A DNA stretch of 64,000 nucleotides from Thermodesulfovibrionales bacterium. GTDB taxonomy: Bacteria > Nitrospirota > Thermodesulfovibrionia > Thermodesulfovibrionales > SM23-35. The position numbers and the translations under genes are program-made. Location: positions 1 through 64,000 of the forward strand of contig JAVHLL010000012.1 of NCBI GenBank assembly GCA_031082155.1, written 5' to 3'. The number at the start of each line of letters is the position of its first letter. The first letter of the stretch is position 1. Shown piece after piece: positions 34,050 through 43,233 of the stretch. The notes under the pieces are model-generated. The model worked only from the letters and a program-made list of their open reading frames with translations. It had not been told where the DNA came from and did not search any database.

Positions 34050-35696
34050 ATGCAACAATTCACTGACGCTTCTTCATGCTGGAAGGTAATACTTTCCGAT
34101 GTCTCAAAAAACAGGGACTTGCTTTCTGTGATCGAGAAATTCGCACGGGAGAACACAACCCCTGCAAAGATCGCGTTCGGCACATCCGGATGGCGGGGCG
34201 AGTTGGGTGCAGACTTTACTTTTCATACTGTGCGTATCGTAACCTTGGCAATCATCGAGATGTGCAAGGGCAATGACCCTTCTGTCATGGGGGCTTTGGG
34301 TGTTTCCGATTTCAGAGAGTTCCAGCAGAGGGGGGTTATCGTGGGACATGACAACCGCTTTCTCGGCCGGGAGTTTGCATATGAAGTCATTGGGCTGCTG
34401 CAGGAAAACGGGATCAGGGCATGGTATGCCGGTGAGGCTCCTACGCCGGAGTTCTCCTCGGGAATCGAGATGCTCAATGCTGCATGTTCCATGAATCTGA
34501 CCCCATCCCATAACCCTGCAAACTATGCGGGATTTAAATTCAATCCTTCTGACGGCGGCCCTGCAGGACCTGAAATTACGAGAAGAATCGAGGAGATTGC
34601 GAACAGGATGATGGGAACATCTCCTGTCCCCGGACCTGCAAAACCTGCTCATATTGAGACCATAGATCTCGATCACCTCTACATACGGTTTCTCGATGCA
34701 AGAAAAACTCTTGATCTGAGAAGAATACGGGATTTCGTCAACAGAGAACACTGCCTCATCTGTATTGACCATGTACACGGTTCAACCAGGGGTTGCATAA
34801 CGAAGATTCTCGGGGAAAGTCAGAATATAGTCTCCCTGCGCACCGTGGACGATTCTCTTTTCGGAGGTGTTGCTCCCGAACCTTCTGAAAAGAACATGAA
34901 GGGTGTCGAAAAGGTCCTGGAAGCAAGTTCTGCGAGATTCCGCCTTGGTGTATTCATAGACCCTGATGGCGACCGGATCAGGTTTGCCGATGGAACCATG
35001 CAGATACCTATGAATTATTTTGGCGCTATGGCATTTCATTTTCTCCATGTATACAAAGGAATTTCCGGTATTGTGGCAACGTCGGTCGGGACAAGCAGTC
35101 TTGTCAATACGATTGCGGAGAGACTGAACATAGCTGCAAAAGAAACAAAGGTCGGGTTTAAGCACTTCAGGCCCTTCCTGCTGCCAGCGTCACAGGAGAG
35201 GGCAATCGTTGCATTCGAAGAATCGGACGGCATATCGGGATACAATCATACACTCGAAAAAGATGCTCTGTTTGGTCTGCTGCTCGGCATAGAGATGATG
35301 GCGGTGACCGGAAAAAATCTCAGTGGATACCTTCATGAGATCATGAATGAATTCGGATACTATTATCCGGACCGCTCCGGTATTGCGGTAAGCCCGCGCC
35401 TTGCCGGGGAACCACTTATTCAAAAGCTGTCCCGTATTCAGGAGAAATACAACAAGGGTACTGTGCTCATGTCCGGGGAAATACAGAGAAGAATTATAGA
35501 CGTCATAACCATCGATGGGACAAAACTTGTGTTCAATGACGGGTCATGGCTCATGATCAGGCCGTCGGGTACCGAACCCAAGGTCCGGTTCTATATTGAA
35601 GCACGGACAGAGGAAGACAAGAAAGCAGTATTTGAACTGGCGGAGAGGATAACCAGAGAAGCACTCTGCGCGAGAGGACGAAAGGGCAATGTCTGA
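34050..35696 (+). CDS. Phosphoglucomutase/phosphomannomutase family protein
   Basis: About 548 residues from the ATG behind AAGGAGGAG (the track start overlaps the previous gene). All four family sites are present: the phosphoserine loop LTPSHNPANYAGFKFNP, metal-binding DPDGDRI, the sugar-recognition loop FEESDGISGYNH and the phosphate-binding RPSGTEPKVRFY. It interconverts hexose 1- and 6-phosphates; which hexose is uncertain. It probably feeds nucleotide-sugar synthesis or glycogen. It follows the CysRS-like gene by 16 bases and is likely cotranscribed. Confidence 0.88.
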   Translation: MQQFTDASSCWKVILSDVSKNRDLLSVIEKFARENTTPAKIAFGTSGWRGELGADFTFHTVRIVTLAIIEMCKGNDPSVMGALGVSDFREFQQRGVIVGHDNRFLGREFAYEVIGLLQENGIRAWYAGEAPTPEFSSGIEMLNAACSMNLTPSHNPANYAGFKFNPSDGGPAGPEITRRIEEIANRMMGTSPVPGPAKPAHIETIDLDHLYIRFLDARKTLDLRRIRDFVNREHCLICIDHVHGSTRGCITKILGESQNIVSLRTVDDSLFGGVAPEPSEKNMKGVEKVLEASSARFRLGVFIDPDGDRIRFADGTMQIPMNYFGAMAFHFLHVYKGISGIVATSVGTSSLVNTIAERLNIAAKETKVGFKHFRPFLLPASQERAIVAFEESDGISGYNHTLEKDALFGLLLGIEMMAVTGKNLSGYLHEIMNEFGYYYPDRSGIAVSPRLAGEPLIQKLSRIQEKYNKGTVLMSGEIQRRIIDVITIDGTKLVFNDGSWLMIRPSGTEPKVRFYIEARTEEDKKAVFELAERITREALCARGRKGNV

Positions 35697-35753
35697 CTTG
35701 TTCAAGCTGGGAGTGCGGGTTACAGAATTATACAGAAAGTTGAGAATGCAAAC

Positions 35754-36116
35754 TCACTCCATTCCCTTCTCCGCTTTTTCTATGAGAAAAAGGGGAGCCG
35801 CTATCAACTCACTCCTGCAGAGGGGGCATTTCCCCGGCTTTGTGACCCTGTCCCTCTTTTTAAATTGAAACCCGCACTTCCTGCAGTGAGCGGGGATGAC
35901 TATAAGATGCCTGTCTCGTTTGTTTGATGTCTTCTGGATATGCGCAAGGTGGTCGTAGATATCTTTCTCTGAAGTTGCGATTTCACCAGATAAATCTTTC
36001 GCAGAAAGCGGTGTCCTTTCAAGAAGCGCCATGATTTTCTGCCGGATTGTTTCGGTTCTCTCCACAGGAGGTGAAGGTTTTTTGTGTTCAGTTTTTCCGC
36101 TTTTCCCCGGCTTCAC
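35754..36116 (-). CDS. HTH plus zinc-ribbon predicted regulator
   Basis: 120 residues from a GTG overlapping the upstream stop (GTGA). Residues ~20-75 form a winged-helix-like domain (TIRQKIMALLERTPLSAKDLSGEIATSEKDIYDHL), and residues ~80-110 hold a zinc ribbon (CRKCGFQFK...GKCPLCRSE). This matches COG3357-type predicted transcriptional regulators, whose targets are unknown. It is the last gene of the obgE group. Confidence 0.7.
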   Translation of the reverse strand: MKPGKSGKTEHKKPSPPVERTETIRQKIMALLERTPLSAKDLSGEIATSEKDIYDHLAHIQKTSNKRDRHLIVIPAHCRKCGFQFKKRDRVTKPGKCPLCRSELIAAPLFLIEKAEKGME

Positions 36117-36265
36117 AAATAATTCCCTGCCCGATCCAATGATTTTTCAACAGAGGGGTGGTCTTTCGGATAGATCGCTATGTTCCGTCGGGAGATATTC
36201 AGTGTAATGATCGCATCGCTCAGGAGCCTTGCATCAATATGGACTCGCTCGCTCTCATTCGCCAT
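36113..36265 (-). pseudogene. N-terminal fragment of an HD-GYP-type or related protein
   Basis: 50 residues from ATG (MANESERVHIDARLLSDAII). The phrase LNISRRNIAIYPKDHPSVEKSL is typical of the N-terminal segment of larger signalling proteins, several with HD-GYP domains. Here the frame ends after LDRAGNYL, overlapping the next start by four bases. It is either a truncated remnant or a stand-alone helical peptide. The family assignment is weak. Confidence 0.45.
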
Positions 36266-36290
36266 GGTATCAATTATACAGAAAAATAGG

Positions 36291-37316
36291 CTATGAGTTA
36301 CCTGTTTCTTTCTCCTGAAGACTTCCCAGTATCGCTGAAATACGATGGAGGATATCTTGCACACCACTGCCGGTGACTGCCGCCACAGAGAAAAACTCCC
36401 TGCCATTCATTGCACAGTACTTTTCAAGTTTCCTGAGTCTTACCCCATCCCCCGCAATATCGAGCTTTGTTCCCACTACGATTTGGGGCTTTTTGAGCAG
36501 TTCTTCATTATAGAGCCCGATCTCCCTGTTTATTTTTTCGAAATTCCCTATAGGATCGTCAGAGGAGAGTTCCGAAATATCAACGAGGTGGATGAGTATA
36601 GCGGTCCGCTCGGTGTGCCTGAGAAACTGGAAGCCAAGTCCCGCGCCCTTATGGGCATTTTCAATAAGCCCGGGGATATCAGCAACTACAAAGCTCCTGA
36701 AGTCCGGGCGCTTTACCACTCCCAGAACCGGGGCAAGGGTTGTGAAAGGATAGTCCGCAATCTTGGGCCTCGCTGAAGATATTACCGAGAGAAAAGTCGA
36801 CTTCCCTGCGTTCGGCAGTCCTATCAGGCCCACGTCGGCAAGGAGTTTCAACTCCAGGATCAACCACTGTTCTTCGCCCTCCTCTCCCGGCTGTGCAAAC
36901 CGGGGTGCCTGCCTTGTCGGTGTTGCAAAATGCGAATTGCCAAGCCCTCCTCTTCCGCCTTTTGCAACAATAAATTGCATGCCCTCTTCGTCCATATCAG
37001 CCAGTAGGCTTTTCGTCTCAGCATCTTTGACCACGGTACCGACGGGCACTTTTATTATGAGATCATCGCCGTTTTTCCCGTGCATCTTCTTTCCCATCCC
37101 GTGTTGTCCCCTTTTCGCCCTGTATTCCTTATGGTAGGTATGGTCAAGAAGGGTATTTAAAACCTTGGTCGACTGCAAGACAACAGTCCCCCCTTTTCCG
37201 CCATCGCCGCCATCAGGCCCACCCCTTGGAACATATTTTTCTCTCCTGAAGCTTACGCAGCCTCTCCCTCCGTCACCTGACCGTACAAATATCTTTACAT
37301 AATCTGCAAATTGCAT
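36291..37316 (-). CDS. obgE: GTPase ObgE/CgtA
   Basis: 341 residues. It has the Gly-rich Obg fold (GGRGCVSFRREKYVPRGGPDGGDGG), then the G domain with GLIGLPNAGKSTFLS, DIPGLIENAHKGAGLGFQFL and the NKxD-like VGTKLDIAG. It lacks the extra OCT tail found in some species. It acts in 50S ribosome assembly and stress control. It follows rplU-rpmA as in most bacteria but is separated from them by a terminator. Confidence 0.96.
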   Translation of the reverse strand: MQFADYVKIFVRSGDGGRGCVSFRREKYVPRGGPDGGDGGKGGTVVLQSTKVLNTLLDHTYHKEYRAKRGQHGMGKKMHGKNGDDLIIKVPVGTVVKDAETKSLLADMDEEGMQFIVAKGGRGGLGNSHFATPTRQAPRFAQPGEEGEEQWLILELKLLADVGLIGLPNAGKSTFLSVISSARPKIADYPFTTLAPVLGVVKRPDFRSFVVADIPGLIENAHKGAGLGFQFLRHTERTAILIHLVDISELSSDDPIGNFEKINREIGLYNEELLKKPQIVVGTKLDIAGDGVRLRKLEKYCAMNGREFFSVAAVTGSGVQDILHRISAILGSLQEKETGNS

Positions 37317-37421
37317 GATTTATTCTTTCCTGTCTATTGTATCATTTGCGGTATTCATCCGGAACTTTGTAAATAGAATGGGTTAACCTGAGAAATGCAA
37401 CTAAATACAGAAAGGCTGTCT

Positions 37422-37462
37422 CCAACAAAAAAGGCGGACTCTTCGTCCGCCTTTTTTGTTGG
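37422..37462. terminator. Bidirectional Rho-independent terminator
   Basis: CCAACAAAAAAGGCGGAC-TCTTC-GTCCGCCTTTTTTGTTGG is a near-perfect palindrome with A- and T-runs on both sides. It ends the rplU-rpmA transcript before obgE. Confidence 0.9.
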
Positions 37463-37476
37463 AATATCGTATCCTT

Positions 37477-37737
37477 CTACGGGGTAACAGGATAAACGCT
37501 GATCTGCAGCCTTGCTCTGTCCTTCCGTTCAAAGTTAACAACTCCGTCTATTTTTGCAAAAAGGGTATCGTCAGAACCTTTGCCGACGTTCATTCCAGGA
37601 TGAAATTTCGTTCCCCTTTGCCTTACCAGGATATTTCCGGACCGGACAAACTGTCCGCCGAACCGCTTAACACCAAGCCGTTTTGATTGACTGTCACGGC
37701 CGTTTCTTGAACTTCCTACGCCTTTCTTGTGCGCCAT
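37477..37737 (-). CDS. rpmA: 50S ribosomal protein L27
   Basis: 86 residues beginning [20 protein letters not shown] with [10 protein letters not shown] and [13 protein letters not shown], all diagnostic of bL27. It sits 2 bases after rplU. No N-terminal Firmicutes-type extension is present. Confidence 0.97.
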   Translation of the reverse strand: MAHKKGVGSSRNGRDSQSKRLGVKRFGGQFVRSGNILVRQRGTKFHPGMNVGKGSDDTLFAKIDGVVNFERKDRARLQISVYPVTP

Positions 37738-37739
37738 TC

Positions 37740-38069
37740 TTATCCTCCAGAAACGATTTCCTTGATTTTCAAAGCAGTATAAGGCTGCCGGTGCCCTCTG
37801 AGCTTCCGATACACCTTCCGCGGTCTCTGCTTGTGGATAATAACTTTTTTTGCCTTCCCGGATGCCTCGACCGATGCAATTACTTTTGCGCCGCTGACAT
37901 AGGGAGCACCGAAAGTAGTTCCACTGTCTTTCACCACCATAAGAACTTTATCGATGGTCACCTCTGATCCGTTCTCTGCTGAAAGTTTCTCAACCTGTAT
38001 GGTATCACCAGGAGCAACGGTAAACTGCTTTCCTCCATTTTCAATTATTGCGTACATTATACCCTCCAA
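37740..38069 (-). CDS. rplU: 50S ribosomal protein L21
   Basis: 109 residues beginning [14 protein letters not shown] after a GGAGGG site (the track's first residues MEGI may be real or upstream). [24 protein letters not shown] is the bL21 signature. A TATAAT-like box (minus strand of 38071-38076) lies just upstream. If the short form is correct the start is 38057. Confidence 0.96.
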   Translation of the reverse strand: MEGIMYAIIENGGKQFTVAPGDTIQVEKLSAENGSEVTIDKVLMVVKDSGTTFGAPYVSGAKVIASVEASGKAKKVIIHKQRPRKVYRKLRGHRQPYTALKIKEIVSGG

Positions 38070-38110
38070 GATTATAAGTTTAACATAAATTATATTGACG
38101 AAACAAGATA

Positions 38111-38776
38111 TTATTCTTCAAATGCCAGGAGAAGCTGCCGTAGGGTATCCTGATCGTTTTCAGACATTGTGATGAATTCCATGCCGATATCATAGGAAGA
38201 AGTCTTTAAAGAACCTCTTTGTGTACAGGTTATCACCTTTACCAGAATACTGACCATAGTGTCCTTCAGGAAAAGCTCTATATCAAAATGGGTATTTATA
38301 TCAAGGGGATAGTCGGTTTCGATCAGCATTCCTGACATACTAATCTTCCTGACCTGATATTTCCTGGGCAGATTGATCGTCATGGCTTCGGTATTGCTAA
38401 TTTTGCAACGAAGCCCCCCTATTCCGCTTTCTCTGGCCCGGAGTCTGTTCTCCTCGATAAATCTGCGCAGAATCTGCTGGTTTTCGCTGAGCGTATCGGC
38501 AAACTGAATACCGGCCCTGTACCGCGGCAGATAACTTTCCGTCCTCCCTTTCTTTGAAACAAGGACCGCCCATACAACCTGTCCCCGTAAAATCAATTGG
38601 GTATTGTTATACTGAATCTTGAAGGTATACTCTCTGTTCAGTTCGAGCCTTCTGGTAGTCTCTATCGCAGCCCCGTCTATGCTGATATTGAGGATTTCAA
38701 GGTCTGAGGTATACAGCAGGTTCCCCTGAAGTCCTTCAACAACGTATCGTTTATTCTTTCTGTTGTCTGAAATCAT
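38111..38776 (-). CDS. Tandem PilZ-domain protein
   Basis: About 221 residues from MISDNRKNKRYVVEG. The track start 20 codons earlier lies inside a MITE-like repeat and is rejected. The first PilZ-like domain has RKNKRY and LNISIDGAAIET (the Rx3R and [DN]xSxxG c-di-GMP signatures, partly matched). The second has YQVRKISMSGMLIET and SSYDIGMEF. It is probably a cytosolic c-di-GMP effector for motility or surface traits; the partner is unknown. It is followed by the rplU group on the same strand. Confidence 0.72.
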   Translation of the reverse strand: MISDNRKNKRYVVEGLQGNLLYTSDLEILNISIDGAAIETTRRLELNREYTFKIQYNNTQLILRGQVVWAVLVSKKGRTESYLPRYRAGIQFADTLSENQQILRRFIEENRLRARESGIGGLRCKISNTEAMTINLPRKYQVRKISMSGMLIETDYPLDINTHFDIELFLKDTMVSILVKVITCTQRGSLKTSSYDIGMEFITMSENDQDTLRQLLLAFEE

Positions 38777-38804
38777 CAGGCTGCAGACCCCTAAAGATCT
38801 AGAT

Positions 38805-38973
38805 AGTGTCTGTCCATAAATGCGATTAACATTCATTTGTCATTCCGGCTTGTCCGGAATCTTTCCGATGGCTTCCAGGAAGGATTCCCGACTCCCGAAT
38901 CCCGAAAGCGTTCGGGACGGGATTGCGGGAATGACAGTCTTTTGATTTTCTCGATTGTTTATGGACAGACTTT
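38805..38973. repeat. MITE-like element with terminal inverted repeats
   Basis: Left end AGTGTCTGTCCATAAA, right end TTTATGGACAGAC. Inside are GTCATTCCGGCTTGTCCGGA and a GGATTCCCG...GCGGGAATGACA partner interrupted by a nested TCCCGAAAGCGTTCGGGA palindrome. It lies between the PilZ gene and the MEMO gene. Confidence 0.85.
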
Positions 38974-38983
38974 AAATAGTTGT

Positions 38984-39787
38984 TCACCGCAATACAACCC
39001 CTGCATACCCCACAACCCGGTCATAATCACCGCTCACTTCCGCCGAGGTGGTATATTTCACAAGCCGTGCCGATTCTGCACCGAGCACCTTTGCTGCGAA
39101 AAGCATCGTTGTTGCCGGCAGATATCCGCACATGGATATCCGTTCTTTCACGACGGTTTCATATAACCCTTCAGCATCAAGGGCGAGTATCCGGTCGATA
39201 GCCATTCCATCCTTCTGACGGGCAACATTTTCAGAAACATAATGGCTCATGTCAGAACTCGCTACGATGACAATATGATAGCCGGCGGCCTGTATTGCCC
39301 TGGCTATTCCCTCGCCGATGGTCCTGCATTCCTCGACCGATGCCGCAAGCATGAGAAGCGGCACAATTTTGGCCCTCTTCGAAAAATAGGTGATAAAAGG
39401 GAGTTGTACCTCAAGTGAATGCTCAAACATATGTGCACTCGTATCCCGTTTCACAAGAGGCACGTTTACCGCAATCTTGTGGGCCACCTGCTCATCTATG
39501 GCAAGAATCCCTGTCGGTATTTCCCATTCCCCTGCATCCATCAGGGATACCCGCGCGCCAAGTCCGGTATGATTGGGGCCTAAAAGGATAAAGGTATCAG
39601 GGAACTCAATTGCTGAATACACAGCGCCTGCGACGGACCCGGAATACATCAGGCCCGCGTGGGGTGATACCACCCCTATCACTCTTTCTTTTTTGGCATG
39701 CTGGACAATGCAGGGCTCGACCTGCTGCATGAGTTTCGCTGCAGTACCGTAATAGAATTGTCCTGCAACCGCAGGGGTTCTTCTCAA
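38984..39787 (-). CDS. amrB: AmmeMemoRadiSam system protein B (MEMO1 family)
   Basis: 267 residues. RTPAVAGQFYYGTAAKL, VVSPHAGLMYSGSVAGAVYSAI, ILLGPNHTGLG, HSLEVQLPFI and VASSDMSHYV are the family landmarks, including the conserved metal-site His residues. The family is usually linked to an AMMECR1 protein and a radical SAM enzyme; neither is in the window. The biochemical role is unresolved. The start overlaps the dnaB stop by four bases. Confidence 0.9.
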   Translation of the reverse strand: MRRTPAVAGQFYYGTAAKLMQQVEPCIVQHAKKERVIGVVSPHAGLMYSGSVAGAVYSAIEFPDTFILLGPNHTGLGARVSLMDAGEWEIPTGILAIDEQVAHKIAVNVPLVKRDTSAHMFEHSLEVQLPFITYFSKRAKIVPLLMLAASVEECRTIGEGIARAIQAAGYHIVIVASSDMSHYVSENVARQKDGMAIDRILALDAEGLYETVVKERISMCGYLPATTMLFAAKVLGAESARLVKYTTSAEVSGDYDRVVGYAGVVLR

Positions 39788-41172
39788 AATGCCTCCTCGT
39801 CAAAATCAATATATTCCCTGTCCGTCTGATTCATAAACCGTGTGCATTTTGATATAAAGGAAAGCTTGACTGTTACGCCGGCGGGGCCGTTTCTCTGTTT
39901 CGCAATATCCACTTCGGCAAGTCCTTTATTCGCCGGATTGTCTTTGTTATATATTTCATCCCGGTAGAGGAATAAGATCACATCGGCGTCCTGTTCAATT
40001 GCACCCGATTCTCTCAGGTCCGCCAGCATTGGTCTTGGGGGTTTCCTCATTTCCACGCTCCGGTTCAGCTGGCTCACTGCAATGACCGGGACACTCAATT
40101 CCTTTGCAAGTCCTTTCAGGGAGCGTGATATGTCAGAGATCTCCTGTTCCCGTCTCTCAAAACTCCCTTTCCCTTTCATGAGCTGCAGGTAATCAACGAT
40201 GATGAGACTGAGACCATGTTCCATTTTTAAACGGCGTGCTTTCGCCCTGAGTTCGAGGGCTGTGACCGCCGAGGAGTCGTCGATAAACATCGGCGCGTCG
40301 GTAAGTTTGCTTGCCGCACTGGTAAGTCTGTGCCAGTCCTCTTTCTTAATAAAGCCCTTTCGTATGCTGTTCGAGTTCACCATAGCCTCGGCGCAGAGCA
40401 GTCTGAAGGCAAGCTGTTCCTTTGCCATTTCCAGGCTGAAGATGGCTACCGGCTCGCGCATTTCGAGACCTACATGTTGTGCAACATTGAGGGCAAACGC
40501 GGTCTTACCCATAGACGGCCGCCCGCCGATGACGATGAGATCGCCTTTCTGAAAACCGGTCGTGTACTCGTCGAGGTCCTTGAAACCGGACGGCACTCCG
40601 GTGATTGTCTCTTTTTTATCGTAGAGATGCTCGATCATCTCGAAACTGTCCTTGATGACCTCTTTCAATGACACAAAAGATACCTTGATCCTTTTGTCCG
40701 AGATATCGAAAATCGACTTTTCCGCATAATCCACAAGATCTTCTGCATCGAGATTCTCTTCATAGATCTTGCCCGCGATATCGTTTGCAGACCGAAGAAG
40801 TCCTCGCAGGAGGGCTTTTTCCCTGACGATGTGTGAGTGATATTTGACATTCGCAGCAGTCGGGGTCATTGCCACAAGCGAGGAGAGATACGAGAGCCCG
40901 CCGACAGCTTCCATCTCATTCTTCATTTTCAGATAATCCGGTAGGGTTATCAGGTCAATGGGTTCGTTCTTGTCGAAGAGATCGGTCATGGCAGCGAAGA
41001 GTTTCCTGTGGGAAAGCTTGTAAAAATCACCGGGATCAATAATTTCGAGCACCCTGGGCAGGGCGTCGTTATCAATAAGGATTGCGCCCAAAACAGACTG
41101 TTCTGCCTCCAGGTTCTGGGGCGGCAGCTTGTCAAGGTGGATGTCAGTCTCTTTCATTGAGGGAACCCGCAT
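39784..41172 (-). CDS. dnaB: Replicative DNA helicase DnaB
   Basis: 462 residues. The N-terminal primase-interaction domain (LPPQNLEAEQSVLGAILID) and the RecA-like domain with IGGRPSMGKTAFALNVA, FSLEMAKEQLAFRLL, IIVDYLQLMKG and LADLRESGAIEQDADVILFLYRDE are intact. No intein is present. It unwinds DNA at the replication fork. An ATG five codons in (MKETDIHL) may be the true start. It follows rplI as in many genomes. Confidence 0.97.
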   Translation of the reverse strand: MRVPSMKETDIHLDKLPPQNLEAEQSVLGAILIDNDALPRVLEIIDPGDFYKLSHRKLFAAMTDLFDKNEPIDLITLPDYLKMKNEMEAVGGLSYLSSLVAMTPTAANVKYHSHIVREKALLRGLLRSANDIAGKIYEENLDAEDLVDYAEKSIFDISDKRIKVSFVSLKEVIKDSFEMIEHLYDKKETITGVPSGFKDLDEYTTGFQKGDLIVIGGRPSMGKTAFALNVAQHVGLEMREPVAIFSLEMAKEQLAFRLLCAEAMVNSNSIRKGFIKKEDWHRLTSAASKLTDAPMFIDDSSAVTALELRAKARRLKMEHGLSLIIVDYLQLMKGKGSFERREQEISDISRSLKGLAKELSVPVIAVSQLNRSVEMRKPPRPMLADLRESGAIEQDADVILFLYRDEIYNKDNPANKGLAEVDIAKQRNGPAGVTVKLSFISKCTRFMNQTDREYIDFDEEAF

Positions 41173-41241
41173 TCATAAGGGTCTGGTTTCTCTTTTCTGC
41201 TGCCTGGTGCTTAGTGCCTGCTATTCACTGTTCTTCAGTGT

Positions 41242-41685
41242 CTATTCTTCAATAACCTGAAGGTTGACCTGGGTCGTTACCTCAGGATGCACCTTGATGT
41301 TCACAGTATATGAGCCGAGTCTCTTAATCGGCTCGTCGAGGGAAATCTTCTTCTTGTCTATCTCCATCCCTTCATTCTTCAGGGACTCGGCAATATCCAT
41401 CGTTGTCACGGAACCGAATAATTTCCCTTCTTCGCCGGCCTTGGCTTTAATCACAAGGCTTATCGTGGTGATTTTATTCGACAATTCCTGAGCCTGATTC
41501 CTGACCTTTTTCACCTTTTCCTGTATCACTCTCTTCTGATGCTCCAGAGACTTGATATTTTTTGTATTCGCCTCTACCGCAAGTCCTCTGGGGACCAGAT
41601 AATTCCTCGCATACCCGTCTGCGACCTCTACGATCTGGCCCATATTCCCCATGTTTTTTACCTCATCTTTCAGTATGACCTTCAT
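41242..41685 (-). CDS. rplI: 50S ribosomal protein L9
   Basis: 147 residues beginning MKVILKDEVKNMGNMGQIVEVADGYARNYL with the central helix and C-terminal RNA-binding half (VKIHPEVTTQVNLQVIEE-type end). Diagnostic bL9. rpsF/ssb/rpsR are not upstream; an M50 protease gene is. Confidence 0.97.
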   Translation of the reverse strand: MKVILKDEVKNMGNMGQIVEVADGYARNYLVPRGLAVEANTKNIKSLEHQKRVIQEKVKKVRNQAQELSNKITTISLVIKAKAGEEGKLFGSVTTMDIAESLKNEGMEIDKKKISLDEPIKRLGSYTVNIKVHPEVTTQVNLQVIEE

Positions 41686-41854
41686 TCAGTTTCTCCTTTT
41701 CTTTCGAAATATTTTCATTCCCGATGAACGATAAGAAATGCAGATCCCCCATAGAATCACCGTGGAAGAAGATGTGTGTAAAACCACTGATTTTTTCATG
41801 TATAGTATACCATAGAATTAAGAGAAACGGATTCGAAAAGAGAGCACCTCCCTC

Positions 41855-42688
41855 CTACAAAACCTCAAACGGCATGGGTATGAAGGTGAGAATCAGTATA
41901 ACGCCCGATATCCAGCCTGTAAATCTCCTCCTCGGGTCCAGAGGGACTTCCCAGGAAAGGACAGGAGGATGCCTGATTCCGAGTATCGTCAGCAAAACAG
42001 ACCAAATCAGCCATCCTTCCCATACCACAAGACCGAGAATACCCATTACTATGATAAGGATTATGGAGAGGGGGACGTGCTTTTTCCCGAGCAGCGCGTA
42101 TGCGATATGACCGCCATCAAGCTGCCCTACGGGGATGAGGTTGATCGATGTCACGAAAAGTCCGATCCATCCGGCAAATGCGACGGGATGAAGAAAAATA
42201 TCATATTCAGCCGGGGTCGCCCCAAGAATGACCTTGCAGAGGGATGAAAACAGGATTGAATCCCCGAGGTGCAGCGCACCTTTGGCCTGCGCTGAAGGAA
42301 CAACTTCAGAAAAAAACAGTCCTATTACGGTTGCGATTACCGCAATGAGAAAACCCGCTATTGGACCTGATGCACCGATATCTATGAGAGATCCCCGTGT
42401 GAGTATGGGCGATTTCATCTTGATGAAGGCCCCGAAGGTACCAATGAGTGTCGGTGCAGGGATAAAATATGGCAGGGTTGCCTGCACCCCATGCTTCTTT
42501 GAAGTGAAATAGTGCGACAGTTCATGGCAGAGCAGGATCAGGAGCAAGCTCAACGCAAAGGGAAGTCCGGTGTAAATCTTTGCAGGCTCTTTCAGGAGGT
42601 CGACCCCTGTCCACAAGGCACCTACGGTCACTGTCGACAGGAGCGTAAGAAGGAAAAGGATTACCTGCAGATAGGGGAATTTCTTCAT
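41855..42688 (-). CDS. Site-2 protease-like M50 membrane metalloprotease
   Basis: 277 residues with six or more membrane helices. The zinc motif HELSHYF lies near residue 55, and the second motif NLIPVGQLDGGHIAYALLG near residue 190 gives the third ligand Asp. It lacks a PDZ domain, so it is not RseP proper. It cleaves substrates within the membrane; targets are unknown. Confidence 0.85.
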   Translation of the reverse strand: MKKFPYLQVILFLLTLLSTVTVGALWTGVDLLKEPAKIYTGLPFALSLLLILLCHELSHYFTSKKHGVQATLPYFIPAPTLIGTFGAFIKMKSPILTRGSLIDIGASGPIAGFLIAVIATVIGLFFSEVVPSAQAKGALHLGDSILFSSLCKVILGATPAEYDIFLHPVAFAGWIGLFVTSINLIPVGQLDGGHIAYALLGKKHVPLSIILIIVMGILGLVVWEGWLIWSVLLTILGIRHPPVLSWEVPLDPRRRFTGWISGVILILTFIPMPFEVL

Positions 42689-42709
42689 TCAATAGTATAG
42701 CATTCAAAG

Positions 42710-42739
42710 AACAAGGGCCTCCCGAAAGAGGCCCTTGTT
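42710..42739. terminator. Stem-loop terminator after UspA copy 1
   Basis: AACAAGGGCCT-CCCGAAAG-AGGCCCTTGTT forms an 11-bp stem between the convergently stacked M50 and UspA ends. The T-run is weak on the minus strand. Confidence 0.65.
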
Positions 42740-42764
42740 TCACCAATACTATCTGAAATACTTT

Positions 42765-43199
42765 CTACCCAGTCCTCACCACGAGAACAGAACAGGGTGC
42801 ATGGTTTACGACTTTGGATGCAACGCTCCCCATAAAAAACCTCGTAGCCTTGCCTCCCAACCCCCGGCTCCCTATGATGATCAGGTCTGTCTTCTCCTTC
42901 TCTGCCACACGGATAATTTCGTCTGCCGCAGATATTGATGAGGCAAGAGTAGTCTTCGCGGCAACCCCTGCTTTCCCCAGGATTTTCTGTGCCTGATCGA
43001 GTGCATCCTCTGCACGTTTCTTCATGCTCTTATTCAGACTGTCCATTGCCCTTGCAGAGATCTCAAGGTCCATACCGGGAACAAACGGGGTAACGGTTAT
43101 CAGGTGTATTGCTGCGTTCTTGGTTTTCGCATATTCCGAGGCGACCTTAATCCCTTCCATCGAATATTTCGATCCGTCTACCGGTACCAGTATCTTCAT
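42765..43199 (-). CDS. Universal stress protein, copy 1
   Basis: 144 residues, one UspA domain: MKILVPVDGSKYSMEGIKVA at the start and the nucleotide loop IGSRGLGGKATRFFMGSVASKVV at the end. It is likely an ATP-binding stress or energy-status protein. It is the third gene of module 1 and nearly collinear with the UspA of module 2. Confidence 0.9.
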   Translation of the reverse strand: MKILVPVDGSKYSMEGIKVASEYAKTKNAAIHLITVTPFVPGMDLEISARAMDSLNKSMKKRAEDALDQAQKILGKAGVAAKTTLASSISAADEIIRVAEKEKTDLIIIGSRGLGGKATRFFMGSVASKVVNHAPCSVLVVRTG

Positions 43200-43233
43200 C
43201 GTATCCCTCCTTCCGTTTTTCGTATGACGGACA

